Notes: generated from the sequence alone by a model not told the origin. Shown: positions 26,972 through 35,253, counted from the first letter of the stretch. The stretch: DNA of 64,000 nucleotides from Aphodosoma sp045126975 (GCA_045126975.1 JBGVPL010000007.1:49789-113788); one strand, 5' to 3'. Translations and numbers: made by a program.

Positions 26972-28452
26972 GGAATGAGAAATTAGGAATGAGAAATTGC
27001 CGATTACTATATTTATTGTTTTTGTGGGTTGTTGCAATGCCTTGTTGGGCGTGGCGAGCATGGCCATTGCCGATGGATTCGGTTGATAATAACAGAGATA
27101 CGTTGTGTTATTATGGCGAATTTATGGGGTTGGCATCGTCGGGGAAGTTTGCGCCTTTTTGGATGTCAACTAATACGGATGGGATTGTTGGTGTGTCGCC
27201 TTTTAGTACATATTTGCGTGGTGGTATAGAGAAAAAGGCTGTGCGTCAGGCTCGTTGGTGGGATTATTCGTATGGAGCACAGATTGTAGTTGGCGGTCAA
27301 CAGTCAACAGTCAACAGTCGATGTTCAACGGATTTTCGGTTTCAGATTGTGAAATTGTATGCGCATGCTCGGTTGTGGTGTTTTGATATTACTGCGGGTG
27401 TTAAGCCGTTTGATGTTGGTAATCATGATTATGAGTTGTCGGTGGGAGGATTTTTATTTTCGCGTAATGCGCCAGCTATGCCTCGTGTGACGATAGGAAT
27501 TGATAGATATACAGCTTTTCCATTTACGTATGGGTATATGGAGGTTAAAGGTGGAATTACTCAAGGATGGTTTGTAGATAATATTGGTGTTAGGGGGGCG
27601 ATGTTGCATCATAAGTATTTGGGAGTCAGATTGGGAGGAAAATTACCTATTAATATTAATTATGAATTTCATCATGCGGCACAGTGGGGCGGTGTATCGA
27701 ATGTTTATGGCGAGTTGGGTTCGTCGATTCGAGACTGGTGGACTGTATTTAAAGCATCTTCAGGTGGTGTGATGGGTAATGATCAGATAAATGCGATGGG
27801 TAATCATATAGGCTCACAGATGTTGGGTTTGGAGGTGAAACATAGGGGGTGGTATGTGAATGCTTATTGGCAGTCGTTATTTGAGGATGGACCTATTCGT
27901 TATATGTGGAATGCAAAAAATGCAGTAGATGGACTGTGGGGAGTTGCGATAAAGCAGTCGTATTGGCCTTTTATAGAGGCATTGACATACGAGTTTTTTG
28001 CTACAACAGACCAGTCGGGACCAACGCATGACATAGATGGAATTATTTTTGGGGGTAAGGATGACTATTTTGATAACATAATATATTCGCAGGGTTGGAG
28101 TTATTTTGGGCGTACGATAGGTAATCCTTTTATTACGTCTCCTATTTATGGTGGTTTGATTACAACTGAAAATAATCGTACTTTTACACATCATATTGCT
28201 TTGAAGGGCGATATTTATGGTTTTAAGTATCTTGTTAGATATAGTCACACAGATAATTTTGGAACTTATGATTTGCCTATGAGAACTTATAATAATGCTA
28301 TTTATTGTTTGGTGCAAAAGCATGTTCCTCAAGCATGGAATCTTGATTTTGGGGTGGCAGTTGGAGCTGATTGGGGTTCGCAGTTTGGTAATTCGTTTGG
28401 CGCAATGGTTACAGTTGCACGTAGTGGAATAATATGGAAATCAAAACGATGA
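26968..28452 (+). CDS. Wzi-like capsule assembly outer-membrane protein
   Basis: A protein of 494 residues. After a signal sequence (CRLLYLLFLWVVAMPCWA) comes YGEFMGLASSGKFAPFWMSTNTDGI, which is typical of the Bacteroidales capsule-assembly Wzi family. Alternating amphipathic strands predict an outer-membrane beta barrel. In enterobacteria Wzi helps to anchor capsule to the cell surface. The first ATG overlaps the Kelch gene; a second at 26989 gives a cleaner signal peptide, and the stretch between them is a repeat (AGGAATGAGAAATT twice). A second in-frame repeat at 27296-27319 (GTCAACA units) inserts QQSTVNS. Glycosyltransferase genes follow, fitting a polysaccharide cluster. Confidence 0.75.
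   Translation: MRNEKLGMRNCRLLYLLFLWVVAMPCWAWRAWPLPMDSVDNNRDTLCYYGEFMGLASSGKFAPFWMSTNTDGIVGVSPFSTYLRGGIEKKAVRQARWWDYSYGAQIVVGGQQSTVNSRCSTDFRFQIVKLYAHARLWCFDITAGVKPFDVGNHDYELSVGGFLFSRNAPAMPRVTIGIDRYTAFPFTYGYMEVKGGITQGWFVDNIGVRGAMLHHKYLGVRLGGKLPININYEFHHAAQWGGVSNVYGELGSSIRDWWTVFKASSGGVMGNDQINAMGNHIGSQMLGLEVKHRGWYVNAYWQSLFEDGPIRYMWNAKNAVDGLWGVAIKQSYWPFIEALTYEFFATTDQSGPTHDIDGIIFGGKDDYFDNIIYSQGWSYFGRTIGNPFITSPIYGGLITTENNRTFTHHIALKGDIYGFKYLVRYSHTDNFGTYDLPMRTYNNAIYCLVQKHVPQAWNLDFGVAVGADWGSQFGNSFGAMVTVARSGIIWKSKR
27296..27319 (+). repeat. GTCAACA tandem tract inside the Wzi-like gene
   Basis: Three and a half copies of the 7-mer GTCAACA lie in frame in a predicted loop of the barrel. Confidence 0.8.
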
Positions 28453-29159
28453 AAAAACTTTTAATTATAACACCTGTAAAAAATTCGATTGATTTGACGG
28501 AGAAAACTATTCGTGCAGTGATGGATAGTGAAGAAAAACAGCATTTTCGATATGTTGTTTATGATGATTTTTCGGAGATTGAAACTGCGCGAAAATTGGA
28601 TGATTTGGCGAGAGAGTTGGATTTTGAAGTTGTTCATTTGTCGGATTTTGTAGATTCGCCTTCGCCTAATTATAGGTATATTCTGCAAGAAGCGCAAAGA
28701 TTGTGTGTTGCAGAAGATAGGCATTTGGTTATTGTAGAATCGGATGTTGTGGTTAATAAAGATACATTTGTGAAATTGAATGAGGCGGTGAATGAGGGTG
28801 TAGGTTTAGTGGCTTCGGTTACTGCGGATGAAAGTGGAGAGGTGAATTTTCCGTATTTATATGCGCAAAAATGGGGAAATGAGAATAGAGTGACTAAAAA
28901 GCGTATTAGTTTTTGTTGTACATTGCTGACTAATGAATTTTTGAAATCATACAATTTTGGAAATCTTGATGTTACAAAAAATTGGTATGATGTGTTTATT
29001 TCGCATAAAAGTGTAGAATTAGGGTTTAAGAATATTCTTTTGATGACAGATAGGGTGTTGCATCGCCCTCATAGTAGTCGTCCTTGGAAATTGTTGAAAT
29101 ATACAAATCCGTTGAAGTATTATTGGATTAAATATACCAAAGGATTTGATAAAATATAG
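28449..29159 (+). CDS. Family 2-like glycosyltransferase
   Basis: A protein of 236 residues. The start ATG overlaps the stop of the Wzi-like gene (ATGA); an ATG five codons earlier is also in frame. LLIITPVKNSIDLTEKTIRAV opens the GT-A fold, and VVYDDFSE and IVESDVVV (the DxD-equivalent) follow. It ends RPHSSRPWKLLKYTNPLKYYWIKYTKGFDK. It probably transfers a sugar during surface glycan synthesis at the inner face of the cytoplasmic membrane. The donor is unknown. The next gene follows after three bases. Confidence 0.75.
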   Translation: MKKLLIITPVKNSIDLTEKTIRAVMDSEEKQHFRYVVYDDFSEIETARKLDDLARELDFEVVHLSDFVDSPSPNYRYILQEAQRLCVAEDRHLVIVESDVVVNKDTFVKLNEAVNEGVGLVASVTADESGEVNFPYLYAQKWGNENRVTKKRISFCCTLLTNEFLKSYNFGNLDVTKNWYDVFISHKSVELGFKNILLMTDRVLHRPHSSRPWKLLKYTNPLKYYWIKYTKGFDKI

Positions 29160-29162
29160 TGT

Positions 29163-30626
29163 ATGCTTGTTTCTGTAATAGTACCAGTATATAATTCGGA
29201 GCAATATATTGCAGAGGCTTTAGACTCGGTGTTGGCTTCTGATTATTCTGATATTGAGGTAATTTGTATAGATGATGGTTCGTCCGATTCGTCATTGCAG
29301 ATACTTCAAGAGTATGCGTTGCGGGATAATCGTGTGAGGGTTTATTCTCAAAAAAACGCAGGGGCTTGTGTTGCTCGCAATTATGCTATTTCGCTTGCTT
29401 CGGGAGAATTGATTTTGCCGGTAGATTCAGATAATAAAATCACATCTACATTTATTTCTCGGGCGGTGGCAGTTATGCTTTCTGATGAAGAAATAAAAGT
29501 TGTTGCTCCTCGCGCTGAATATTTTGGCGATAAATCAGGTGAATGGAAGTTGCCACCATTTTCGTTGAATCTTTTAGCGAGGAAAAATATTATGGATACA
29601 TGTGCGATGTTTCGTAAGTCGGATTGGGAGCAAGTAGGGGGCTATTGTGGAGAGATTAAGACACGTGAGGATTGGGCGTTTTGGATTGCAATGTTGAAAG
29701 ATGGAGGTAAGGTTGTACGTTTGCCAGAGATAGAATTTTATTATCGTGTGCGTGCAACATCAAAGAGAGCAACCAATCGTCATCGTAAATTCGATGTTAT
29801 TGATACTTTGAATAGGTTGCATCCCGAATTTTTTGAACGCGAGTTAGGTGGTCCTTTACGTCATCGTCGTTCTTGGTCAAAAATGATAAATGGGTTGTAT
29901 CGATTTGTTCATCCTCGAAAGATTGAGTTGGCATGTGAGTTTAGGGATTTAGAATATTGGGTGAAATCACTACCTGTAAGATGGCAAAATGGAGAGGGTA
30001 GAGTGATTCATAATCGGAGGAATGAGTTGAGAGATATGCAGTTAGGTGGAGTTGATGTAGTAGTGAAATCTTTTGCAATTCCGAATTTTATAAATCGTAT
30101 TGCTTATGGATTTTTGCGTAAATCAAAGGCGCAACGTTCGTTTGAATATGCTATGAAATTGAATGAATTGGGCATATATTCACCTGCGCCAATCGCCTAT
30201 TATACTGAAAGATGCGGTCTTTTGTTTTCCCGTAGTTATTATATTTCTGAAAAGTCGCATTGTAGATATACCTTTTATGATGTAATTGAGAATAAAAATT
30301 TAGAAAATAGGGAATTATATTTAAAGCTTGTAGGTAAAATGACAGCTCGTTTGCATCAGGTGGGTGTTTATCCGTTAGATTATTCGGGTGGAAATATTTT
30401 GCTTGATGTAGTTGATGGAGAACCTCAATTTGAGTTGGTTGATTTGAATCGAATGTCGTTTGGGAATGTAGATTTAGATAGAGGTTGTCGGGGTTTTGAA
30501 CGATTGAATGTTGAGCCTGAAGCATTGATAATTATGGCACGAGAGTATGCAAAGGAGCGTGGTTTTGATGAGTCTGTGTGTATTGAATTGATACAAAAAT
30601 ATCGTTGGTATAAACATCAAAAATAA
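29163..30626 (+). CDS. Glycosyltransferase family 2 fused to an LPS-type (Kdo/WaaP-like) kinase
   Basis: A protein of 487 residues with two enzymes. Residues 1-215 are a GT-A glycosyltransferase: VSVIVPVYNSEQYIAEAL, IDDGSSD (36-42) and the DSD metal motif (88-90), then REDWAFWIAML. Residues 260-487 have the fold of lipopolysaccharide core kinases: VVVKSF with Lys302, DYSGGNILL with Asp406 and Asn411, and FELVDLNRM with Asp427. All three catalytic positions look intact. In enterobacteria WaaP/KdkA-type kinases phosphorylate heptose or Kdo in the LPS core. A coupled add-and-phosphorylate reaction is inferred. It lies in a run of closely spaced glycosyltransferase genes. Confidence 0.75.
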   Translation: MLVSVIVPVYNSEQYIAEALDSVLASDYSDIEVICIDDGSSDSSLQILQEYALRDNRVRVYSQKNAGACVARNYAISLASGELILPVDSDNKITSTFISRAVAVMLSDEEIKVVAPRAEYFGDKSGEWKLPPFSLNLLARKNIMDTCAMFRKSDWEQVGGYCGEIKTREDWAFWIAMLKDGGKVVRLPEIEFYYRVRATSKRATNRHRKFDVIDTLNRLHPEFFERELGGPLRHRRSWSKMINGLYRFVHPRKIELACEFRDLEYWVKSLPVRWQNGEGRVIHNRRNELRDMQLGGVDVVVKSFAIPNFINRIAYGFLRKSKAQRSFEYAMKLNELGIYSPAPIAYYTERCGLLFSRSYYISEKSHCRYTFYDVIENKNLENRELYLKLVGKMTARLHQVGVYPLDYSGGNILLDVVDGEPQFELVDLNRMSFGNVDLDRGCRGFERLNVEPEALIIMAREYAKERGFDESVCIELIQKYRWYKHQK

Positions 30627-31421
30627 ATGAAAGCAACAATAATAATTTCTGTATATAAGAACACTAAAGCTCTATTTTGGGTATTAGAGTCGTTGCGTTG
30701 TCAGACTTGTAAAGATTTTGAAATAATTGTTTCAGAAGATGGAGAGTGTGATGAGATGCGTAGTTTTGTAGAGCAGTATGATTGGTTTTGTGAGCATCGA
30801 CATTTAGCACAAAAAGATGATGGTTGGCGTAAAAATAGGGCCCTTAATCGTGCTATTTTAGCGGCAAATAATGATTGGCTTATTTTTATTGATGGCGATT
30901 GTGTTGTTCATCGTAGATTTGTAGAGATGCATCTTCGCTATGCGAAACCTAATAGAATTTTGTTGGGCCGTCGTGTGAAATTGTTGAAGGCGATAACAGA
31001 AAAAATAATGAATGGTACAATTGCCTTGTCGAAAATAGGTTGTGCAATGGTGCGATATCTTTTTGTTTCAGGAGCGAAGCAAGTAGAAGATGGTATATTT
31101 ATACCTTTATTTTTGAATAGAGAAATTCATAAAGCCAGTCGTTTGATAGGTTGTAATATGTCATTTTCAAAAGAGACAATTATGTCAATCAATGGTTTTG
31201 ATGAAGATTATATAAAGCCTTGTGTTGGAGAAGATTCGGATATAAATTGGAGGTTTAAGGCTATGGGGTATGAGTTTTATAGTGTGCGAAATCGTGCTAT
31301 TTTGTATCATCTGTATCATAAAGAAAATTGGGTTGAATTCTCTGAAAATAAAGCAATGATGAAACAAAAACAAATAGTAGGGAAAGTTCAGTGTGAAAGA
31401 GGTATAAATTTGCATAAATAG
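30627..31421 (+). CDS. Glycosyltransferase family 2
   Basis: A protein of 264 residues starting directly after the previous stop codon. ATIIISVYKNTKALFWVLESL, IIVSEDGECDEM and IFIDGDCVVH (DGD metal motif) are GT2 features. GWRKNRALNRAI and CVGEDSDINWRFKAMGYEF resemble the C-terminal galactosyltransferase-like region of this family. It is probably cytoplasmic or membrane-associated and acts in the same glycan pathway as its neighbours. Acceptor and donor cannot be told. Confidence 0.8.
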   Translation: MKATIIISVYKNTKALFWVLESLRCQTCKDFEIIVSEDGECDEMRSFVEQYDWFCEHRHLAQKDDGWRKNRALNRAILAANNDWLIFIDGDCVVHRRFVEMHLRYAKPNRILLGRRVKLLKAITEKIMNGTIALSKIGCAMVRYLFVSGAKQVEDGIFIPLFLNREIHKASRLIGCNMSFSKETIMSINGFDEDYIKPCVGEDSDINWRFKAMGYEFYSVRNRAILYHLYHKENWVEFSENKAMMKQKQIVGKVQCERGINLHK

Positions 31422-31425
31422 GTTT

Positions 31426-32325
31426 ATGATTTCAATCGTAATTTGCTCTCGTTCCAATAATATTCCGTTATCTCTGCAACGTAGTATTTCTGCTACTATT
31501 GGTGTTGAGTATGAGTTGGTTGTTGTGGATAATTCAAAGAACCAATTTTCGATATTTCAAGCCTATAATGTTGGAGTGCAAAAAGCAAAGTATCCGTACA
31601 TTTGTTTTTTGCATGAAGATGTTGAATTCGTTGCTGATTATCTTGATTGGGGAAAATCTTTAATTGAAATACTTTCTGATGAAAATACAGGAGTTGTCGG
31701 TATTGCAGGAAGTGATATTATTACTCGAATACCAGCCCCATGGTCGTTTTTTCGACCTGCTAAAAAGATGAATATTATTCAAGGTATTAAGAATAATCAA
31801 GGAGAACTGTTTTTTGAGCAAAGATGTTTGCCACGTGGGAATAGCGAAAAATTTTTGCCTGTTATTTTGTTGGATGGTGTATTTCTTGCAATGAGAAAAC
31901 AACTTTTTGATGAAATAGCTTTTGATGAGAAAATATTAGGTTTCCATGGGTATGATTTTGATATAACACTACAGAGTTATTTTCTTGGTTATCAAAATTA
32001 TGTGATGTATGATAATATACGATTAAAACATTTTTCTTTGGGTAATATTGATAAGAAATATTATGAAAATCTGATAAAGGTTTTTTCGAAATTCGAAGAA
32101 AAATTGTCTATAGCGGTTGTAGAGAACAAAAAAAAATGGCACAATATATGTGCCATAGAGCGTAAGCAATTAAGACGTTTTTGTTTGAATTTATTGAAAA
32201 CTGGATTTTCTCCAAAATATGTTATAGATATATTTGTTTACTATTCAAAACTTATAAATTTGCCAAGGTTTAAATATTATTCGTTACTTGTTTATTTTCA
32301 GATTCGTTGTTTGTTTTGGAAGTAG
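31426..32325 (+). CDS. Glycosyltransferase-like protein (GT2 fold)
   Basis: A protein of 299 residues. ISIVICSRSNNIPLSLQRSI, VVVDNSKNQFSIFQAYNVGVQKA and ICFLHEDVEF (metal-site equivalent HEDV) match the GT2-like group. GFHGYDFDITLQSYFLGY follows in the acceptor region. The last 56 bases overlap the 3' end of the O-antigen ligase gene on the other strand, so no separate terminator exists between the two convergent genes. Last gene of the plus-strand polysaccharide run. Confidence 0.75.
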   Translation: MISIVICSRSNNIPLSLQRSISATIGVEYELVVVDNSKNQFSIFQAYNVGVQKAKYPYICFLHEDVEFVADYLDWGKSLIEILSDENTGVVGIAGSDIITRIPAPWSFFRPAKKMNIIQGIKNNQGELFFEQRCLPRGNSEKFLPVILLDGVFLAMRKQLFDEIAFDEKILGFHGYDFDITLQSYFLGYQNYVMYDNIRLKHFSLGNIDKKYYENLIKVFSKFEEKLSIAVVENKKKWHNICAIERKQLRRFCLNLLKTGFSPKYVIDIFVYYSKLINLPRFKYYSLLVYFQIRCLFWK

Positions 32326-33580
32326 GTGATAATATTAGAATATACAAGAACCAAGATAAAACGAATATTGATAAGTGTGAGCCGTAACTTTCGGTTAGTC
32401 CTTGTAGTGTGAAAATCAGTATAAAAAGGAATAGTAGTAATTGCTGTTTTCTTTTTGTTAGTATTATTGGCAAAAATAAAATACAACTTATTAGAATAAG
32501 TCCGATTATACCAAATTCAATTGTAGATTCTAAAAAAATATTGTGTGCATGTAGGCTGTACTTGTCGTAATTAGGAAAATCAATAAACCAAGGAATTAAA
32601 AATTCGGTATTTAAAGATTCATTTTCAAATAATTTATCTACTAATGTAGAGCGGCCATCGCTAATGCCATATCCCAAGATAGGTTTTTCTTTTATCATTT
32701 CAATGGCTTCACTCCAAATATACAATCGAGGGTTTTGACTATTCTGAAAATCTTTTGCTCTATAGTTAGTTGTGAAGATGAGATGTGTGACGAATATAGA
32801 TATTATTATAAATGGTATAAGTAGGTATTTGCTTTTTTTGTAGGTGTAATAATAGGCTAAAATACAGATTATTATTAATGTGGTAAATATTCCTATTCTT
32901 CCTTCTGACGTGATTATTGTTAGGGCTGACAATACCATAAATAAAGCAGTAGAGACGCAATATATTGCGTCTAGTCTCCTTAATTTATCACTTTGAGTTA
33001 TACCATAAAAGCCAAATATAAAGCCACAATTCATATATAAATTAAAGTTCATGTGCGAAATATGCATTATTTGGCTTCTATAGTTTGCTATAGCAAGTTG
33101 ATATGCTTGGAAAGAATCAAAGGTAGAGAACTTAAAATCAATTTGGTATAGTATATATAGTAGAATTATAATGCCAGTTGACATTATCGGAATAGCTAAA
33201 TGTTGAGGTTTTAATTTAGGGTTAATATTTGTAAATAATCCTAATAGCCCCATAATTAATAAGCCTATTCTTTTTTCAGCTGTTATTTGGAAATAAGGTA
33301 AATTGGTTTCTTCAAATGGGTGCCAAATCCAAATGCAGAGATAAAATAATATCATGGCAACGAATGTCCATTTCGTTTTATCCCATTTCACATTCGTATA
33401 TCGTTTATTGACAATGATGTCTAAACCGACAGATATGAAGTATGTGTATAATGCAGGACGTTGATAGTCAAATGGCAATATTAAAGTAGCAACTAAATAT
33501 ATAGCACATAATACATTAATCCATTCCACCGTTTCCGGTAGAATGGATTTTATTTTGTTATATGTGTTTATTGTGTTCAT
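32270..33580 (-). CDS. O-antigen ligase / polymerase family membrane protein
   Basis: A protein of 436 residues with about ten to twelve hydrophobic helices. SLHAHNIFLESTIEFGIIGLI is the conserved histidine-containing motif of the Wzy_C/WaaL family. Such proteins join or polymerise lipid-linked glycan on the periplasmic side of the inner membrane. The ATG shares its first base with the metK stop (TAATG), so it follows metK in one operon and is likely coupled to it. A perfect 20-bp palindrome (32953-32972) lies inside the gene and encodes part of LRRLDAIYCVS. Convergent overlap with the last glycosyltransferase gene suggests both serve the same glycan. Confidence 0.8.
   Translation of the reverse strand: MNTINTYNKIKSILPETVEWINVLCAIYLVATLILPFDYQRPALYTYFISVGLDIIVNKRYTNVKWDKTKWTFVAMILFYLCIWIWHPFEETNLPYFQITAEKRIGLLIMGLLGLFTNINPKLKPQHLAIPIMSTGIIILLYILYQIDFKFSTFDSFQAYQLAIANYRSQIMHISHMNFNLYMNCGFIFGFYGITQSDKLRRLDAIYCVSTALFMVLSALTIITSEGRIGIFTTLIIICILAYYYTYKKSKYLLIPFIIISIFVTHLIFTTNYRAKDFQNSQNPRLYIWSEAIEMIKEKPILGYGISDGRSTLVDKLFENESLNTEFLIPWFIDFPNYDKYSLHAHNIFLESTIEFGIIGLILISCILFLPIILTKRKQQLLLFLFILIFTLQGLTESYGSHLSIFVLSWFLYILILSPTSKTNNESENKQVTNNI
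32953..32972. repeat. Perfect palindrome inside the O-antigen ligase gene
   Basis: AGACGCAATATATTGCGTCT is its own reverse complement. With flanking GTAG it resembles the GTAGAGACGC-type palindromes seen elsewhere in the window. Confidence 0.85.
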
Positions 33581-34860
33581 TAAAGTTCGAATTCCGCTTT
33601 CACTTTATCTACAAAGTCTAATTTCTCCCAAGTGAATAATTCTACTTCGTAGCAACGATATGGTTCATAGCGAGTTTCGTAGCATTTTGTCACTGTGCGA
33701 GGGGTGCGACCCATGTGTCCATACGAAGCTGTTTCTGCATAGATAGGGTTGCGAAGTTTCAATCTTTGTTCAATTGCGTATGGGCGCATGTCGAATATTT
33801 TCAACACTCGTTCTGCTATTTCGCCGTCCGACATAGCCACTTTCGATTTTCCATAAGTGTTGATATACAAGCTTACAGGCTCTGCTACACCGATAGCGTA
33901 TGCCACTTGCACCAATATTTCGTCTGATACGCCTGCAGCTACAAGGTTTTTGGCGATGTGGCGTGCTGCGTATGCTGCTGAACGGTCCACTTTTGATGGG
34001 TCTTTACCCGAAAAAGCACCACCACCGTGAGCACCTTTACCACCGTATGTATCAACAATAATTTTGCGACCAGTCAAACCTGTATCGCCGTGAGGTCCAC
34101 CAATCACGAATTTGCCTGTTGGATTTACGTGTAGGATGATGTCGCCTTTGAAATATTTTGCCAAATAAGGATATTTCGCCAACACGTGAGGCAACAATAT
34201 ATTCTCCACATCTTCATGAATTTGTTTCACCATTGCCTTGTCAGCCTCCTCTTGAGAGATAAAGTCATTGGCAGTGATAAATTCGTCATGTTGAGTCGAA
34301 ACAACGATAGTATGTACTCTTTCAGGATAGCCATTGTCGTTGTATTCGATAGTCACTTGGCTTTTTGAGTCAGGACGAAGATAAGTCATTTCCTTGCCCT
34401 CTTTACGAATAGCAGCCAACTCAATTAGCAGTATATGGCTCAATGCCAACGATAAAGGCATATAATCATCAGTTTCATTACAAGCATAACCAAACATCAT
34501 ACCCTGGTCGCCTGCACCCTGATTCTCAGCCTCTGCGCGTTCAACTCCACGATTTATGTCTGCCGACTGTTCGTGTATTGCCGATAAAACGCCACACGAA
34601 TTTCCTTCAAACATATATTCGCTCTTGGTATAACCAATGCGGTTAATCACTTTACGTGCAACATCTTGTACATCTACGTAAGCCTTACTTTTAACTTCAC
34701 CGCCAAGAACAACTTGACCTGTTGTAACAAAAGTTTCACATGCCACTTTTGATTGTGGATCGAAAGCTAAAAACTCATCTAAGATAGCATCACTGATTTG
34801 GTCAGCCACTTTATCCGGATGACCTTCCGAAACAGATTCGGATGTAAATAAATAACCCAT
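33580..34860 (-). CDS. metK: S-adenosylmethionine synthetase
   Basis: A protein of 426 residues that makes SAM from methionine and ATP. GHPDKVADQISDAILDEFL (N-terminal ATP/Mg site), GAGDQGMMFGYA (methionine-binding signature 1) and GGKGAHGGGAFSGKDPSKVDRSAAY (P-loop-like signature 2) are all present. The length is slightly above the usual 380-400. The gene is preceded by two GTAGGGACGC palindromes and, further up, by a probable SAM-II riboswitch and promoter, which would give feedback control by its product. It is followed without a gap by the O-antigen ligase gene. Confidence 0.97.
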   Translation of the reverse strand: MGYLFTSESVSEGHPDKVADQISDAILDEFLAFDPQSKVACETFVTTGQVVLGGEVKSKAYVDVQDVARKVINRIGYTKSEYMFEGNSCGVLSAIHEQSADINRGVERAEAENQGAGDQGMMFGYACNETDDYMPLSLALSHILLIELAAIRKEGKEMTYLRPDSKSQVTIEYNDNGYPERVHTIVVSTQHDEFITANDFISQEEADKAMVKQIHEDVENILLPHVLAKYPYLAKYFKGDIILHVNPTGKFVIGGPHGDTGLTGRKIIVDTYGGKGAHGGGAFSGKDPSKVDRSAAYAARHIAKNLVAAGVSDEILVQVAYAIGVAEPVSLYINTYGKSKVAMSDGEIAERVLKIFDMRPYAIEQRLKLRNPIYAETASYGHMGRTPRTVTKCYETRYEPYRCYEVELFTWEKLDFVDKVKAEFEL

Positions 34861-34870
34861 AATTCAATTA

Positions 34871-34944
34871 TTGTAGGGACGCTCGGCCCGAGCGTCCGTT
34901 GTTAGTTAATAATTTGTAGGGACGCTCAGTTCGAGCGTCCGTTG
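34871..34944. repeat. Two copies of a GTAGGGACGCTC palindrome in the metK leader
   Basis: Units at 34871-34901 and 34914-34944 both read TTGTAGGGACGCTC..GAGCGTCCGTTG. Each forms a GGACGCTCG/CGAGCGTCC-type stem. They share GTAGGGACGC with the element at 22851. A degenerate ACTAACTAG-type repeat follows at 34978-35014. Confidence 0.8.
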
Positions 34945-34977
34945 CTAAATTGTAAATTAATTGGAAACGTGGATGTT

Positions 34978-35014
34978 GCAACTAGCAACTACTAACTAGT
35001 AATTACTAACTAAC
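34978..35014. repeat. CAACTA/TTACTAA degenerate repeat tract
   Basis: Imperfect units such as GCAACTA, CTAACTA and TTACTAA repeat five times within the metK leader. Confidence 0.6.
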
Positions 35015-35042
35015 AAAAGATTTGACTTTGAAAAAATAAAAG

Positions 35043-35075
35043 GAAATAAGTCGTGCTGAAACCGCACATTGAGAT
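35043..35075 (-). terminator. Possible riboswitch-controlled terminator in the metK leader
   Basis: On the minus strand GGAATA..TGTGC..GCACG..TATTTCC can fold into a stem with an internal loop, and TTTTATTTTTT follows. Its 5' arm overlaps the 3' end of the aptamer, so ligand binding could change its folding. Confidence 0.45.
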
Positions 35076-35127
35076 ATTCCATTTTAGCATTTTTTTCTGT
35101 GGTTGCAAGCAGTCAAATCTCTCCACA
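35076..35127 (-). promoter_or_regulatory. Probable SAM-II riboswitch upstream of metK
   Basis: Read on the minus strand, TGTGG (35127-35123) pairs with CCACA (35102-35098) as helix P1. The loop contains GATTTGACTGCTTGCAA, and the 3' part is an A-rich linker then ATGCTAAAATGG. This order and the words GATTT, TTGCAA and GCTAAAA match the SAM-II aptamer as I remember it. The aptamer begins about five bases after the predicted transcription start, which also fits. Binding of SAM would repress metK. Confidence 0.72.
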
Positions 35128-35138
35128 TTTTCTGGATG

Positions 35139-35169
35139 CAAAGTTACAAAAAAATATTTATATGTGCAA
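35139..35169 (-). promoter_or_regulatory. metK promoter
   Basis: On the minus strand TTG (35169-35167), 20 bp, TAACTTTG (35146-35139). It gives a leader of about 270 nt. Confidence 0.7.
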
Positions 35170-35195
35170 CAATAGAAAATGCGTCTTTAATATCA

Positions 35196-35226
35196 TTTGA
35201 TTTTTTATGAAAATTTTGTATATTTG
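35196..35226 (+). promoter_or_regulatory. Promoter of the DUF1016 nuclease gene
   Basis: TTTG (35196-35199), 19 bp, TATATTTG (35219-35226). It diverges from the metK promoter. Confidence 0.7.
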
Positions 35227-35253
35227 CAGATTGAAAAATAAATTAGGAATGTT

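Noticed and set aside
34871..34944. metK leader palindromes as terminators
   Set aside because: They lack a T-run on the minus strand and match the dispersed repeat family instead.
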